Positions 8,441 to 18,034 of a stretch of DNA of 36,124 bases are shown piece by piece (position 1 is the first letter of the stretch; each line of letters opens with the position of its first letter). The position numbers and the translations under genes are program-made. Where the stretch lies: assembly GCA_905182325.1 (NCBI GenBank), contig CAJJBD010000043.1, positions 1-36,124 on the forward strand, in the 5' to 3' direction. Below the pieces are notes generated by a model that made no database searches, was not told the origin of the DNA, and saw only the letters and a program-made list of their open reading frames with translations. The stretch comes from an uncultured Planktomarina sp. GTDB taxonomy: Bacteria > Pseudomonadota > Alphaproteobacteria > Rhodobacterales > Rhodobacteraceae.

Positions 8441-9598
8441 ATGAAAAAATTTAGCCAATCCCCTCTTGACCAATCGTTCATCCAGAATCCATATCCAGCC
8501 TACGAAATCGCCCGTAACTTAGGTGACGTCGTTTGGTGGGAAGACTATAATATGTCAGCCGCCGTAAGTTACCGAGCCGTACGAATGATTTTAAGTAACC
8601 GCAACTTGGGAGTTCAAGCGCTAACACCACGACAATGCCCCAAACATCTAACCGAATGGCAAGCTAATGAGTCTGGCTCAATGCTTGCAGTTGAGCCACC
8701 CAGACACAAACGATTGCGGGGATTGGTGCTGCGCGCATTTACGGCGAAGACAGTCGCGTCCACCGCCGATGACATTAGGGCTACTTGTCACCATTTGATC
8801 GATAAGTTTCCAAGTAAGCCATTTGATTTTTTAAATTATTTCGCTCGGCCTTTACCAGTCCAAATAATAACTACACTTTTAGGGGTTCCTACTGAAAAAT
8901 GCGATGACCTCTTGCGGTGGTCAAATGCGATGGTCGCAATGTATCAGTCAAAGCGCAGCTATGAAATTGAGTTGGCTGCCAATAAGGCTACCATCGATTT
9001 TACTGAATTTTTGGAAAGTTATATTGTACATCGCCGCAAAAACCCTCGCACTGACCTATTATCTGATTTAATCGCTGCGGAAGAGGCAGGGCAGACACTT
9101 ACCGGAGCGGAACTAATTTCAACCTGCATTTTACTACTAAATGCTGGGCACGAAGCGACAGTTCATACGCTTGGAAATGCACTGAACACATTATTACCTA
9201 CGTGCCATCGATCTATAACTTCAGAATTAATTGAGGAGGTTTTACGCTATGATCCACCACTTCATGTATTTACGCGCTTTGCTTACGAAGATATCGACTG
9301 CTTTGGTTTCAAAATAGAGAAGGGCCAAGAGGTGGCTTGTGTGTTAGCATCAGCAAACCGCGATCCAGAATTTTTGGAAAATCCTAATAAGTTTGATCCA
9401 TTAAGGAAACCTGTCCAACATCAGTCATTTGGAGCTGGCATTCACTTTTGTGTCGGCGCGCCGTTGGCTCGTTTAGAAATTACGTTAGGTCTTGAGACCC
9501 TTTTTGAACGCTTACCAAATCTAAAGATAGCTTCACCAGCAAGCTACGGTAATACTTATCATTTTCATGGTCTAAAGTCCCTAATGCTGGAATGTTAA
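8441..9598 (+). CDS. bacterial cytochrome P450
   Basis: A 385-aa soluble haem mono-oxygenase, close to the usual 400 residues of bacterial class I P450s. Motifs in order: I-helix AGHEAT (235-240) with the acid-alcohol pair E239-T240... read as A/G-G-x-E-A-T; K-helix ExxR at E266-R269 in EEVLRYDP; ANRDP (305-309); and the haem loop FGAGIHFCVGAPLARLE with ligand C337. The N-terminal part has PPRHKRLRGLVLRAF (86-100), the usual helix C substrate/haem region. The substrate is unknown. A ferredoxin-NADP reductase gene follows 151 bp downstream and could supply electrons through a ferredoxin encoded elsewhere. No other biosynthetic gene is next to it. Confidence 0.93.
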   Translation: MKKFSQSPLDQSFIQNPYPAYEIARNLGDVVWWEDYNMSAAVSYRAVRMILSNRNLGVQALTPRQCPKHLTEWQANESGSMLAVEPPRHKRLRGLVLRAFTAKTVASTADDIRATCHHLIDKFPSKPFDFLNYFARPLPVQIITTLLGVPTEKCDDLLRWSNAMVAMYQSKRSYEIELAANKATIDFTEFLESYIVHRRKNPRTDLLSDLIAAEEAGQTLTGAELISTCILLLNAGHEATVHTLGNALNTLLPTCHRSITSELIEEVLRYDPPLHVFTRFAYEDIDCFGFKIEKGQEVACVLASANRDPEFLENPNKFDPLRKPVQHQSFGAGIHFCVGAPLARLEITLGLETLFERLPNLKIASPASYGNTYHFHGLKSLMLEC

Positions 9599-9749
9599 AG
9601 TAAATATTTAGGCCTCTTTAAATTACTTTCACGTAATCAATAAACTTCTGTTTGTTTAGCTAACAAAAAATCGTTGTTTTCTGATAATTGAACTTTTGAT
9701 AGCCAAAGCGTATACGCACTTAGAAACCAATAAGACCGAGCGTAGCACC

Positions 9750-10565
9750 GTGAGCCAAGAGACATCCAAACCGCAGTTATTACCAGACGCCCAAACTGTT
9801 ACTGAAGTTCAGCATTATAGCGATAGTCTGTTCCGCTTTCGTGTCACGCGACCAGCGTCGTTACGTTTTCGATCTGGTGAATTCGTAATGATTGGGTTGA
9901 TGGGAGACCCAAATCCGGAGACAGGCAAAGTAAAGCCACTTCTTAGAGCATATTCGATAGCATCTCCGTCTTGGGATGACACCCTACAGTTTTACTCTAT
10001 CAAAGTTGAGGATGGACCACTTACAAGAAAATTGCAGCATATTAGGCCCAATGATCAGGTGATTTTGCGTCCAAAACCTGTTGGCACATTGGTACATGAC
10101 GCCCTGACCTCTGCAAAGCGAATTTGGTTTTTTTCTACTGGGACGGGCATTGCACCATTTGCTTCGTTGCTGCGTGAACCCGAAACTTATGAACGTTTTG
10201 AAAAAGTAGTACTTACACACACCTGCCGAAATCTAGTGGACTTGAAATTCGGTGAGGAATTAATTCAAGCAACTAAAGATGACATATTAGTGGGCGAGCA
10301 AGCCCAGGAAAAGTTACAATACTACCCAACCACAACCCGTGAAAAATCTAAAAAAATGGGTCGAGTGACCTCTTTGTTAGAGGACGGAACACTGTTTGAA
10401 GAACTAGGCGTTACTGATTTTAACTCATTAAATGATAGGGTAATGGTTTGTGGTTCAATGGGGCTTAACACTGATATAAAAAAGATTTTAGATAAATATG
10501 GCCTAAAAGAAGGCGCGAACTCCGATCCAGGTGATTATGTTGTCGAAAAAGCTTTTGTAGGTTAA
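9750..10565 (+). CDS. fpr: ferredoxin-NADP+ reductase (FAD)
   Basis: FAD enzyme moving electrons between NADPH and ferredoxin or flavodoxin. The product has the FAD-binding RAYSIASPS motif, the preceding SGEFVMIGLM strand, the NADP-site motif FSTGTGIAPFASLLR, and the bacterial subclass C-terminus VVEKAFVG. I chose the GTG at 9750 (271 aa), since the family starts shortly before PDAQTVTEV; a TTG at 9696 would add 18 residues with no clear family match. A weak GAGCG lies upstream of the GTG. It follows the P450 gene on the same strand and precedes infC. Confidence 0.93.
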   Translation: MSQETSKPQLLPDAQTVTEVQHYSDSLFRFRVTRPASLRFRSGEFVMIGLMGDPNPETGKVKPLLRAYSIASPSWDDTLQFYSIKVEDGPLTRKLQHIRPNDQVILRPKPVGTLVHDALTSAKRIWFFSTGTGIAPFASLLREPETYERFEKVVLTHTCRNLVDLKFGEELIQATKDDILVGEQAQEKLQYYPTTTREKSKKMGRVTSLLEDGTLFEELGVTDFNSLNDRVMVCGSMGLNTDIKKILDKYGLKEGANSDPGDYVVEKAFVG

Positions 10566-10802
10566 TTAACAAAAATAGTAATAATTAGATACGGCTCCCC
10601 TGTTTATAATCTTTACACAAAACCTCTTACTAAAGTTTGTAATATTTAATAAATCCAAACACCAATGATCTAGAAACTATATAGTGTTAGGATTTGGTCT
10701 GTGGTCAATACGGTTTAAAAAATCAGAATGATTACAGAGACTAATATTGGCCTTGAAACTAAACTATCGGGACGCTAGATAGAGCATATATTTTTATCTA
10801 CA

Positions 10803-10819
10803 AAAGGACTACTGCTATA
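10803..10819 (+). promoter_or_regulatory. ribosome binding site and ATA initiation codon of infC
   Basis: AAAGGA at 10803-10808 stands 8 nt before ATA at 10817. Strong Shine-Dalgarno plus a discriminated start codon is the arrangement expected for IF-3 self-repression. The next in-frame near-cognate start used by a simple ORF caller (TTG at 10901) would remove 28 conserved residues. Confidence 0.8.
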
Positions 10820-11365
10820 GCTCGAAGACCTCACAACGCGCCTCCGCAGCGCGAAACCGGACCCCGCGTAAATGAACGCATTAATAATCCTGAACTTCGC
10901 TTGATTGATGCAGAAGGAGAGAATGTTGGGTTAGTAACACCACAACGTGCAATGGTTATGGCCGAGGAGGCAGGATTAGATTTGGTTGAAATATCGCCAA
11001 ATGCAAATCCACCGGTATGTAAAATCATGGACTTTGGGAAATTCAAATATGAAACCCAGAAGAAAGAAGCAGAAGCTCGAAAAAAACAAAAAGTTATAGA
11101 GATAAAGGAAGTTAAGTTTCGTCCAAATACAGATACGCATGACTACGAAGTAAAAATGCGAAATGTTTATAAGTTTATAGAAAATGGTGATAAAGTTAAA
11201 ATTACCATGCGCTTTAGAGGCAGAGAAATGGCCCACCAAGAGCTTGGCCGTGAGCTTTTACTGCGTGTCGCAGAGGATACCAAAGAAATGGGTAAAGTAG
11301 AAAATATGCCCAAGATGGAAGGGCGGCAGATGATAATGCTGATTGGCCCCCTGCCCAAATCATAG
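10817..11365 (+). CDS. infC: translation initiation factor IF-3, ATA start codon
   Basis: IF-3 binds the 30S subunit, prevents premature 50S joining and proofreads the start codon. The conserved alphaproteobacterial N-terminus ([21 protein letters not shown]) is encoded from 10820, well upstream of any ATG, and there is no in-frame ATG, GTG or TTG giving a complete protein. The only suitable start is ATA at 10817, 8 nt after a strong AAAGGA (10803-10808). The product is 182 aa. Rare AUU/AUA/AUC-type starts in infC allow IF-3 to repress its own translation, as shown in E. coli for AUU. rpmI and rplT do not follow here; the next gene is gcdH. Confidence 0.94.
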   Translation: MARRPHNAPPQRETGPRVNERINNPELRLIDAEGENVGLVTPQRAMVMAEEAGLDLVEISPNANPPVCKIMDFGKFKYETQKKEAEARKKQKVIEIKEVKFRPNTDTHDYEVKMRNVYKFIENGDKVKITMRFRGREMAHQELGRELLLRVAEDTKEMGKVENMPKMEGRQMIMLIGPLPKS

Positions 11366-11525
11366 GTTAAATTGCAATTAGATAAATTTTAGATAAAAAT
11401 TTCTAAAATTTCTAAAATTTACTATTTTATGATATTATGTGTTGTACTTGGTAAAGGCAGGTAAGACTGTGCTACCAAAAAAAATAAATGGTTATCATGC
11501 AAATAAAATTAAAGGGTAAATAATA

Positions 11526-12725
11526 ATGTCAAATCTAAAACCGCAACTTGGGGATTTTTATTGGCAGGACCCTTTTCTAGTAGAAAATCAGTTAAGCGAA
11601 GACGACCGCATGCTGCGCGATGCAGCGGCACAATTTGCAAAAAAAGAGCTTCAGCCATCAATTGTTGAAGTGTACCGAGAGGCTCATGTACAACCAGAAT
11701 TATTTAAAAAAATGGGGGAAGCTGGCCTACTTGGCTCCACCATTTCAGAAGAATACGGCGGGATAGGAGCCAGCTACACTGCCTATGGTTTGATTGCCCG
11801 CGAAATTGAACGCATCGACAGTGGGTACCGCTCTATGATGTCGGTGCAGTCTTCATTGGTTATTTATCCTATTCATGCTTACGGTAATGAGGCACAGCGC
11901 AAAAAATATCTCCCCAGATTGTGTGCTGGTGATTTAATTGGCTGTTTTGGCTTGACGGAGCCTGATGCAGGGTCTGATCCTTCAGGAATGAAAACGCGTG
12001 CCAAGAAAACGTCGGCTGGGTATAGTCTAACTGGATCCAAGATGTGGATATCAAACGCCCCGATCGCGGATGTATTTATAGTATGGGCAAAATCAGAGGC
12101 CCACGGCGATAAAATCCGTGGTTTTATTTTGGAAAAAGGCATGCAGGGCCTAAGTACTCCAAAAATTGGAGGTAAATTATCGCTACGAGCCTCCGTTACT
12201 GGTGAAATAGTAATGGATGGTGTTGAAGTTAGCAAAAGTGCACTCCTACCAAATGTCGAGGGTCTCAAAGGCCCCTTTGGCTGTCTTAATCGCGCCCGCT
12301 ATGGAATAGCGTGGGGCGTAATCGGAGCCGCTGAATTCTGTTGGAATGCTGCCCGACAATATGGCCTTGATCGGAAACAGTTTGGGAAGCCACTCGCGCA
12401 AACACAACTATTTCAGAAAAAGTTAGCAGATATGCAGACTGAGATTGCACTTGGCCTTCAATCTGTTTTTCGTCTCGGCCAAATGATGGACGATGGCACA
12501 GCCAGCCCAGAGTTAATTAGCCTTATGAAGCGCAACAACTGTGGAAAAGCATTAGATATCGCCCGTATGAGCCGTGACATGCATGGTGGCAATGGAATAT
12601 CAGAAGATTTTCAAATTATGCGTCACGCAGCAAACTTAGAGACAGTTAATACGTACGAGGGAACTCATGACGTGCACGCTCTAATATTAGGGCGTGCACA
12701 AACTGGGCTGCAAGCGTTTTTTTAA
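11526..12725 (+). CDS. gcdH: glutaryl-CoA dehydrogenase (acyl-CoA dehydrogenase family)
   Basis: FAD enzyme that oxidises and decarboxylates glutaryl-CoA to crotonyl-CoA in lysine, hydroxylysine and tryptophan breakdown. The 399-aa protein carries the glutaryl-type N-terminus ([19 protein letters not shown]), the FAD/substrate motifs [15 protein letters not shown] and MWISNAP, and the catalytic base E378 in [20 protein letters not shown], which is the glutaryl-CoA dehydrogenase form of the family signature. The ATG at 11526 follows TTAAAGGG. Its usual partners, a CaiB-type CoA transferase and a LysR regulator, are absent. It ends 185 bp before sucC but the GntR-site promoter lies between, so the two are probably transcribed separately. 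Confidence 0.92.
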   Translation: MSNLKPQLGDFYWQDPFLVENQLSEDDRMLRDAAAQFAKKELQPSIVEVYREAHVQPELFKKMGEAGLLGSTISEEYGGIGASYTAYGLIAREIERIDSGYRSMMSVQSSLVIYPIHAYGNEAQRKKYLPRLCAGDLIGCFGLTEPDAGSDPSGMKTRAKKTSAGYSLTGSKMWISNAPIADVFIVWAKSEAHGDKIRGFILEKGMQGLSTPKIGGKLSLRASVTGEIVMDGVEVSKSALLPNVEGLKGPFGCLNRARYGIAWGVIGAAEFCWNAARQYGLDRKQFGKPLAQTQLFQKKLADMQTEIALGLQSVFRLGQMMDDGTASPELISLMKRNNCGKALDIARMSRDMHGGNGISEDFQIMRHAANLETVNTYEGTHDVHALILGRAQTGLQAFF

Positions 12726-12784
12726 TAGTGTTTTAAAGCATTACTAAACCTACAAAATTTTAGTTAATTATTTCTAATTTCTAA

Positions 12785-12796
12785 TTTGTGATCACA
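12785..12796. promoter_or_regulatory. GntR-type operator 1 upstream of sucC
   Basis: TTTGTGATCACA contains the perfect palindrome TGTGATCACA (12787-12796). The same 12 bases occur at 21633-21644 directly upstream of the gntR gene next to the suc operon. The shape TTGT-N4-ACAA fits operators of the FCD/FadR branch of GntR proteins. It sits about 56 bp upstream of a consensus -10. Confidence 0.65.
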
Positions 12797-12802
12797 GATT
12801 TT

Positions 12803-12818
12803 TTTGTGTGACCACAAA
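12803..12818. promoter_or_regulatory. GntR-type operator 2 upstream of sucC
   Basis: TTTGTGTGACCACAAA has perfect 6-base arms (TTTGTG and CACAAA) around TGAC. It starts 7 bases after operator 1, from which a T-run separates it. A weaker third pair, TGTG (12828-12831) and CACA (12839-12842), follows near the -35 region. Half-site similarity to operator 1 suggests cooperative binding. Confidence 0.5.
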
Positions 12819-12851
12819 TGTACGAAATGTGCAAATATCACAAATAAAAAC

Positions 12852-12857
12852 TATAAT
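12852..12857 (+). promoter_or_regulatory. putative -10 element of the suc operon
   Basis: A perfect TATAAT lies 54 bases before the sucC ATG. The -35 region at the right spacing (about 12828-12834, TGTGCAA) is poor, which would fit a promoter needing an activator or one tightly controlled by the adjacent palindromes. Confidence 0.45.
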
Positions 12858-12910
12858 TGAATACCAAAACCCCAATATAGAGGAATCATAACTCTGAACG
12901 GGATGCCCAT

Positions 12911-14107
12911 ATGAACATTCATGAATATCAGGCAAAAGCCTTACTGCGTAGTTACGGTGCACCAGTATCTGATGGTAGGGTTGTTCTTAAAGCTGACGAA
13001 GCCAAAATAGCAGCTGGTGAAATGGATGGGCCACTTTGGGTTGTAAAAGCACAAATTCACGCTGGAGGTAGGGGAAAGGGTCACTTTAAAGAAGCAGATG
13101 CCGGTAACGCGGGTGGCGTTCGCATGGCTAAAAGTGTTGAGGAGGCCGAGAAAGAGGCAAAAGCAATGCTCGGCCGTACATTGGTTACCAAGCAAACCGG
13201 ACCCGCCGGAAAGCAAGTTAATCGTGTTTATATTGAGGACGGTTCAGAAATAAAAAAAGAGTTTTATTTAGCTATCTTAGTGGACAGGCAAACTAGTCAA
13301 ATATCTTTTGTTGCTTCGACTGAGGGGGGTATGGACATTGAAGTGGTTGCAGCCAAAAGTCCGGAAAAGATTCTAACATTCTCAGTCGATCCCGCAACGG
13401 GATATCAAGGATTTCATGGACGTCGGATTGCCTTCAATCTGGGATTAAGTGGAAAGCAAATAAAGCAATGTGTCGCGTTGATGGGCAACCTTTTCCGGAT
13501 GTTTGTTGAAAAAGATATGGAAATGTTAGAAATAAATCCACTGATTGTCTCCAACAGCGACGATCTAAAGTGCTTAGATGCCAAAATGGGATTTGATGGT
13601 AACGCCATATACCGACACGCAGACATATCTGAATTGCGAGATACGACAGAAGAAGATCCGAAAGAGCTCGAAGCTAGTAAGTATGATCTAAATTATATTG
13701 CTTTAGATGGTGAGATTGGCTGTATGGTCAATGGCGCAGGGCTGGCTATGGCAACTATGGATATAATAAAACTCTACGGTGCGGAGCCTGCCAATTTTCT
13801 CGATGTTGGGGGCGGTGCAACCAAAGAAAAGGTAACAGAAGCATTCAAAATAATTACATCTGACCCACAGGTAAAAGGCATATTGGTCAATATCTTTGGT
13901 GGTATTATGCGCTGTGACGTGATTGCTGAGGGCGTTGTGGCGGCAGTAAAGGAAGTTGGACTACAAGTCCCTTTAGTCGTGAGGCTTGAGGGTACGAATG
14001 TGGAAAAAGGTAAACAAATCATAAATGAAAGTGACGTAAATGTAATTGCAGCCGATGATCTCAAGGATGGTGCACAAAAGATTGTTGCAGCCGTTAAAAG
14101 AAATTGA
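12911..14107 (+). CDS. sucC: succinyl-CoA synthetase, beta subunit
   Basis: With SucD it converts succinyl-CoA, ADP (or GDP) and phosphate to succinate, CoA and ATP (GTP) in the TCA cycle. The 398-aa protein has an N-terminal ATP-grasp domain beginning [19 protein letters not shown], with [16 protein letters not shown] (about 44-59) at the nucleotide site, EINPL for magnesium binding near 210, and a C-terminal CoA-ligase-type domain with [12 protein letters not shown] and [10 protein letters not shown]. It is the first gene of the sucCDAB-lpd block; mdh, often upstream of sucC in related genomes, is missing here. Confidence 0.98.
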   Translation: MNIHEYQAKALLRSYGAPVSDGRVVLKADEAKIAAGEMDGPLWVVKAQIHAGGRGKGHFKEADAGNAGGVRMAKSVEEAEKEAKAMLGRTLVTKQTGPAGKQVNRVYIEDGSEIKKEFYLAILVDRQTSQISFVASTEGGMDIEVVAAKSPEKILTFSVDPATGYQGFHGRRIAFNLGLSGKQIKQCVALMGNLFRMFVEKDMEMLEINPLIVSNSDDLKCLDAKMGFDGNAIYRHADISELRDTTEEDPKELEASKYDLNYIALDGEIGCMVNGAGLAMATMDIIKLYGAEPANFLDVGGGATKEKVTEAFKIITSDPQVKGILVNIFGGIMRCDVIAEGVVAAVKEVGLQVPLVVRLEGTNVEKGKQIINESDVNVIAADDLKDGAQKIVAAVKRN

Positions 14108-14154
14108 CAGAAAATAATGAGTGCAGATCAATGTTTAATGAATAGGAGCGTCTA

Positions 14155-15036
14155 ATGGCCGTGTTAATTGACCAACACACCAAAGTTATATGTCAAGGTT
14201 TTACGGGTAGTCAGGGTACATTCCATTCCGAACAGGCAATCGAGTATGGAACCAAAATGGTGGGTGGTGTAACGCCTGGAAAAGGCGGCCAATTACATCT
14301 GAACTTACCAGTGTTCAATTCTGTACATGAAGCAAAGGCCGTTACAAAGGCGAATGCGACAGTAATTTATGTTCCACCACCATTTGCCGCCGATTCCATA
14401 CTCGAAGCAATTGATGCCCAAATGGAAGTAATTGTATGTATTACCGAAGGCATTCCAGTTTTAGATATGATAAAAGTTAAAAGGGCACTGGAGGGTTCAT
14501 CCAGCCGTTTAGTGGGTCCTAATTGTCCTGGAGTTATAACTCCGAACGCGTGCAAGATTGGAATTATGCCAGGGCATATCCACCGCCGTGGGTCAGTTGG
14601 CGTAGTCTCTAGGTCTGGAACTTTGACATATGAGGCTGTCAAACAGACCACCGACGTTGGACTGGGCCAATCAACTTGCGTGGGTATTGGCGGTGATCCA
14701 ATAAAAGGAACTGAGCATTTAGATGTGCTGGAGTGGTTTCTTGCCGATGAAGAAACCAAAAGCATAATTATGATTGGGGAAATTGGCGGGTCTGCCGAAG
14801 AAGAGGCTGCACAATTTTTAGCTGATGAGAAGAAAAAAGGTAGGTGGAAACCAACTGCTGGGTTCATTGCAGGCCGTACTGCTCCCCCTGGTCGCCGTAT
14901 GGGTCATGCGGGTGCCATCGTAGCAGGTGGCAAGGGTGGCGCCGACGATAAAATAGAGGCAATGCGGTCAGCTGGAATTATTGTTGCGGAAAGCCCGGCT
15001 GGTCTTGGTGAAGCCGTTTTGGAAGCCATTGGTTAA
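14155..15036 (+). CDS. sucD: succinyl-CoA synthetase, alpha subunit
   Basis: Carries the CoA-binding Rossmann domain and the histidine that is phosphorylated during catalysis. The 293-aa product shows the CoA-site [16 protein letters not shown] near the N-terminus, GPNCPGVI in the middle and the active-site histidine H251 in [14 protein letters not shown] (E. coli H246). The ATG follows ATAGGAGCGTCTA. It lies 47 bp after sucC and 36 bp before sucA, so it is almost certainly co-transcribed. Confidence 0.98.
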   Translation: MAVLIDQHTKVICQGFTGSQGTFHSEQAIEYGTKMVGGVTPGKGGQLHLNLPVFNSVHEAKAVTKANATVIYVPPPFAADSILEAIDAQMEVIVCITEGIPVLDMIKVKRALEGSSSRLVGPNCPGVITPNACKIGIMPGHIHRRGSVGVVSRSGTLTYEAVKQTTDVGLGQSTCVGIGGDPIKGTEHLDVLEWFLADEETKSIIMIGEIGGSAEEEAAQFLADEKKKGRWKPTAGFIAGRTAPPGRRMGHAGAIVAGGKGGADDKIEAMRSAGIIVAESPAGLGEAVLEAIG

Positions 15037-15072
15037 TTTTATGCGAACAGCTCACTTTGAGGAAACAACCTG

Positions 15073-18030
15073 ATGACTGACCATTCAGAGAACGCTCAAT
15101 TTCACGCGTCATCATTTATGCAAGGGCACAATGCTGAATACCTAGAACAAATGCATTCTCGCTATGCTGCAGATCCCAAATCTGTAGATGAACAGTGGTC
15201 CGCATTTTTTAAAGAACTTGGTGATGCTCAAGGAGATGCTTTAGCAGAAGCATCAGGCCCATCTTGGAGCCGGAACGATTGGCCACTGTCACCATTGGAC
15301 GACCGCACATCTGCCCTAACTGGCGAATATCCAGCTACAATTGATGTTCCCATCTCTGGAGAAACAATTGCCTCTACAAAAACAACAAGCGATGCGAATA
15401 TTAATGATGAGCAAGTAAAAGGTGCGGTTCTTGATAGTTTGCGAGCGCTAATGTTGATCCGGGCCTATCGCATTCGCGGCCACTTAGGCGCAGATCTTGA
15501 CCCACTACAAATGCGTGATGATAGTCCGCGACCAGAATTAGATCCAGTCACTTACGGCTTTAAGGAATCTGACCTTGATCGGCCTATTTTTCTAGACAAC
15601 GTGTTAGGCCTAAAGTTTGCATCCATGCGAAAAATACTTGAAATTGTTAGTCGCACTTATTGCGGTACTTTTGCTTTACAGTACATGCATATTCTTGATG
15701 CCGAACAATCTTCATGGCTGAAAGAGCGAATAGAAGGATATGGCAAGGAAATTAGTTTCACCCGTGAAGGGCGAAAAGCCATTTTACAGAAACTTGTAGA
15801 AGCCGAAGGCTTTGAAAAGTTTCTTCATGTGAAATATATGGGCACTAAGCGTTTTGGCCTCGACGGTGGTGAGAGCTTAATCCCAGCCATGGAGCAGATC
15901 ATTAAACGTGGTGGCGCATTGGGTGTTCAAGACATAATTATAGGTATGCCACATCGGGGTCGGCTATCTGTACTCGCGAATGTGATGGCTAAACCTTACC
16001 GCGCCATTTTTAATGAATTTCAGGGGGGATCCTTCAAACCTGAGGACGTCGACGGATCTGGTGATGTAAAATATCACCTTGGGGCATCTTCAGATAGAGA
16101 GTTTGACGGTAATTCAGTGCATTTATCACTAACTGCAAATCCAAGTCACTTGGAAGCAGTAAATCCAGTAGTTTTAGGAAAAGCGCGCGCAAAACAAGAT
16201 CAAAATAATGATTCTGCCCGGACAACTGTTCTGCCAATTTTGCTGCACGGCGATGCAGCATTTGCTGGTCAGGGCATAATAGCGGAAGGTTTTGGCCTAT
16301 CTGGTCTCAAAGGCCACAAAAATGGTGGTACAATTCATATAGTAGTAAATAACCAAATCGGCTTCACAACAGCACCCCATTTGAGCCGGTCCTCTGCATA
16401 TCCAACAGATATAGCTTTAATGGTAGAGGCCCCCATTTTCCATGTGAACGGCGATGATCCTGAGGCGGTAGTCCATGCTGCAAAAGTAGCAACTGAGTAC
16501 CGGCAAAAGTTTAAAAAAGACGTTGTGTTAGACATTATCTGCTATCGGAGATTCGGTCATAATGAAGGGGATGAGCCTATGTTTACCAACCCCGTCATGT
16601 ACAATAAAATAAAAAAACAGAAGACGACACTGACTCTTTATACAGAGCGTTTAGTCAAAGACGGCTTAATACCTGAAGGTGAGATTGAGGATAATAAAGC
16701 TAGCTTCCAGGCCTATTTAAATGAAGAGTTCGAAGCAGGTAAAAACTATAAGCCTAATAAAGCTGACTGGCTGGATGGCAGATGGTCAAAAATAAACCGT
16801 CGTGGAGAAGAATACCAACGTGGTGTTACAGCCATTACTAAGGAAACCTTCAATGAAGTCTCCAAACCGCTGAGCCAAGTTCCAAAAGGGTTTCCTATTC
16901 ATAAAACAGTTCAGCGGATGTTGGATACAAAAGCAGAGCATATAAAATCTGGTACGGGGATCGACTGGGCAACAGGCGAAGCTTTAGCCTTTGGATCGTT
17001 GTTAACAGAGGGGCATCCAGTACGCCTGTCTGGACAGGATAGTACGCGTGGTACGTTCAGCCATAGACACTCAGGAATAGTGAACCAAAACAATGAAGAC
17101 CGATACTATCCACTAAATAATATTCGCAAGGGACAGGGGCAATATGAAGTCATAGACTCTATGCTCTCAGAATATGCAGTGCTGGGTTTTGAATATGGCT
17201 ATTCTTTGGCTGAACCTAATGCATTAGTCATGTGGGAGGCTCAATTTGGGGACTTTGCTAATGGAGCTCAGATTATGTTTGATCAGTTTATTTCTAGTGG
17301 TGAGAGTAAATGGCTTCGGATGTCCGGTTTAACAATGCTACTACCACACGGGTTTGAGGGCCAAGGTCCAGAGCACAGTTCTGCAAGGCTAGAACGTTTT
17401 TTACAGATGTGTGGGCAAGACAACTGGATTGTTGCAAATTGTACAACACCAGCAAATTATTTCCACATATTACGTCGTCAAATTCATCGTAGCTTTCGTA
17501 AACCGTTAGTACTAATGACACCCAAGTCATTGCTACGCCATAAAATGGCGGTTTCAAAGCGAGAAGAATTTACTACTGGGTCAAGCTTTCACCGCGTTCT
17601 TTGGGACGACGCTCAAAATGGTGGCTCCCAGACGAAACTTGTAGCTGATAAAAAAATAAAACGTGTGGTGATGTGTTCTGGTAAAGTCTACTATGACCTC
17701 CTCGAGGAACGAGATGCACGTAATATTGACGATATCTACCTTCTGCGTGTGGAACAATTCTATCCGTTTCCGGCTATCTCCTTGGTCAGTGAACTAGGGC
17801 GATTTAAAAAAGCCGAGATAGTTTGGTGCCAAGAAGAGCCAAAAAATCAGGGCGCTTGGGCTTTTATTGAGCCTAATATAGAGTGGGTTCTTACTCGAAT
17901 TGGTGCCAAAAACTTGCGACCAACTTACGCCGGACGAGCTACTTCCGCTTCTCCGGCCACAGGGCTTGCATCAACACATAAATCACAACAAGCCGCGCTC
18001 ATAAATGAAGCGCTTACGTTGAAAGGATAA
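15073..18030 (+). CDS. sucA: 2-oxoglutarate dehydrogenase E1 component
   Basis: Thiamine-diphosphate enzyme that decarboxylates 2-oxoglutarate and passes the succinyl group to the lipoyl arms of SucB. The 985-aa protein has the N-terminal E2-binding segment ([20 protein letters not shown], about 23-42), [15 protein letters not shown] in the first ThDP domain, [10 protein letters not shown] and VNNQIGFTT around the cofactor, and the transketolase-like central part with [12 protein letters not shown] and [13 protein letters not shown]. Length is normal. GAGGAAACAACCTG precedes the ATG. The gene ends 4 bp before sucB, showing tight coupling. Confidence 0.98.
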   Translation: MTDHSENAQFHASSFMQGHNAEYLEQMHSRYAADPKSVDEQWSAFFKELGDAQGDALAEASGPSWSRNDWPLSPLDDRTSALTGEYPATIDVPISGETIASTKTTSDANINDEQVKGAVLDSLRALMLIRAYRIRGHLGADLDPLQMRDDSPRPELDPVTYGFKESDLDRPIFLDNVLGLKFASMRKILEIVSRTYCGTFALQYMHILDAEQSSWLKERIEGYGKEISFTREGRKAILQKLVEAEGFEKFLHVKYMGTKRFGLDGGESLIPAMEQIIKRGGALGVQDIIIGMPHRGRLSVLANVMAKPYRAIFNEFQGGSFKPEDVDGSGDVKYHLGASSDREFDGNSVHLSLTANPSHLEAVNPVVLGKARAKQDQNNDSARTTVLPILLHGDAAFAGQGIIAEGFGLSGLKGHKNGGTIHIVVNNQIGFTTAPHLSRSSAYPTDIALMVEAPIFHVNGDDPEAVVHAAKVATEYRQKFKKDVVLDIICYRRFGHNEGDEPMFTNPVMYNKIKKQKTTLTLYTERLVKDGLIPEGEIEDNKASFQAYLNEEFEAGKNYKPNKADWLDGRWSKINRRGEEYQRGVTAITKETFNEVSKPLSQVPKGFPIHKTVQRMLDTKAEHIKSGTGIDWATGEALAFGSLLTEGHPVRLSGQDSTRGTFSHRHSGIVNQNNEDRYYPLNNIRKGQGQYEVIDSMLSEYAVLGFEYGYSLAEPNALVMWEAQFGDFANGAQIMFDQFISSGESKWLRMSGLTMLLPHGFEGQGPEHSSARLERFLQMCGQDNWIVANCTTPANYFHILRRQIHRSFRKPLVLMTPKSLLRHKMAVSKREEFTTGSSFHRVLWDDAQNGGSQTKLVADKKIKRVVMCSGKVYYDLLEERDARNIDDIYLLRVEQFYPFPAISLVSELGRFKKAEIVWCQEEPKNQGAWAFIEPNIEWVLTRIGAKNLRPTYAGRATSASPATGLASTHKSQQAALINEALTLKG

Positions 18031-18034
18031 GATA

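Noticed and set aside
11397-11423. Tandem TCTAAAATT units after infC
   Set aside because: Only about two to three short AT-rich copies; likely low-complexity intergenic sequence and not a regulatory array.
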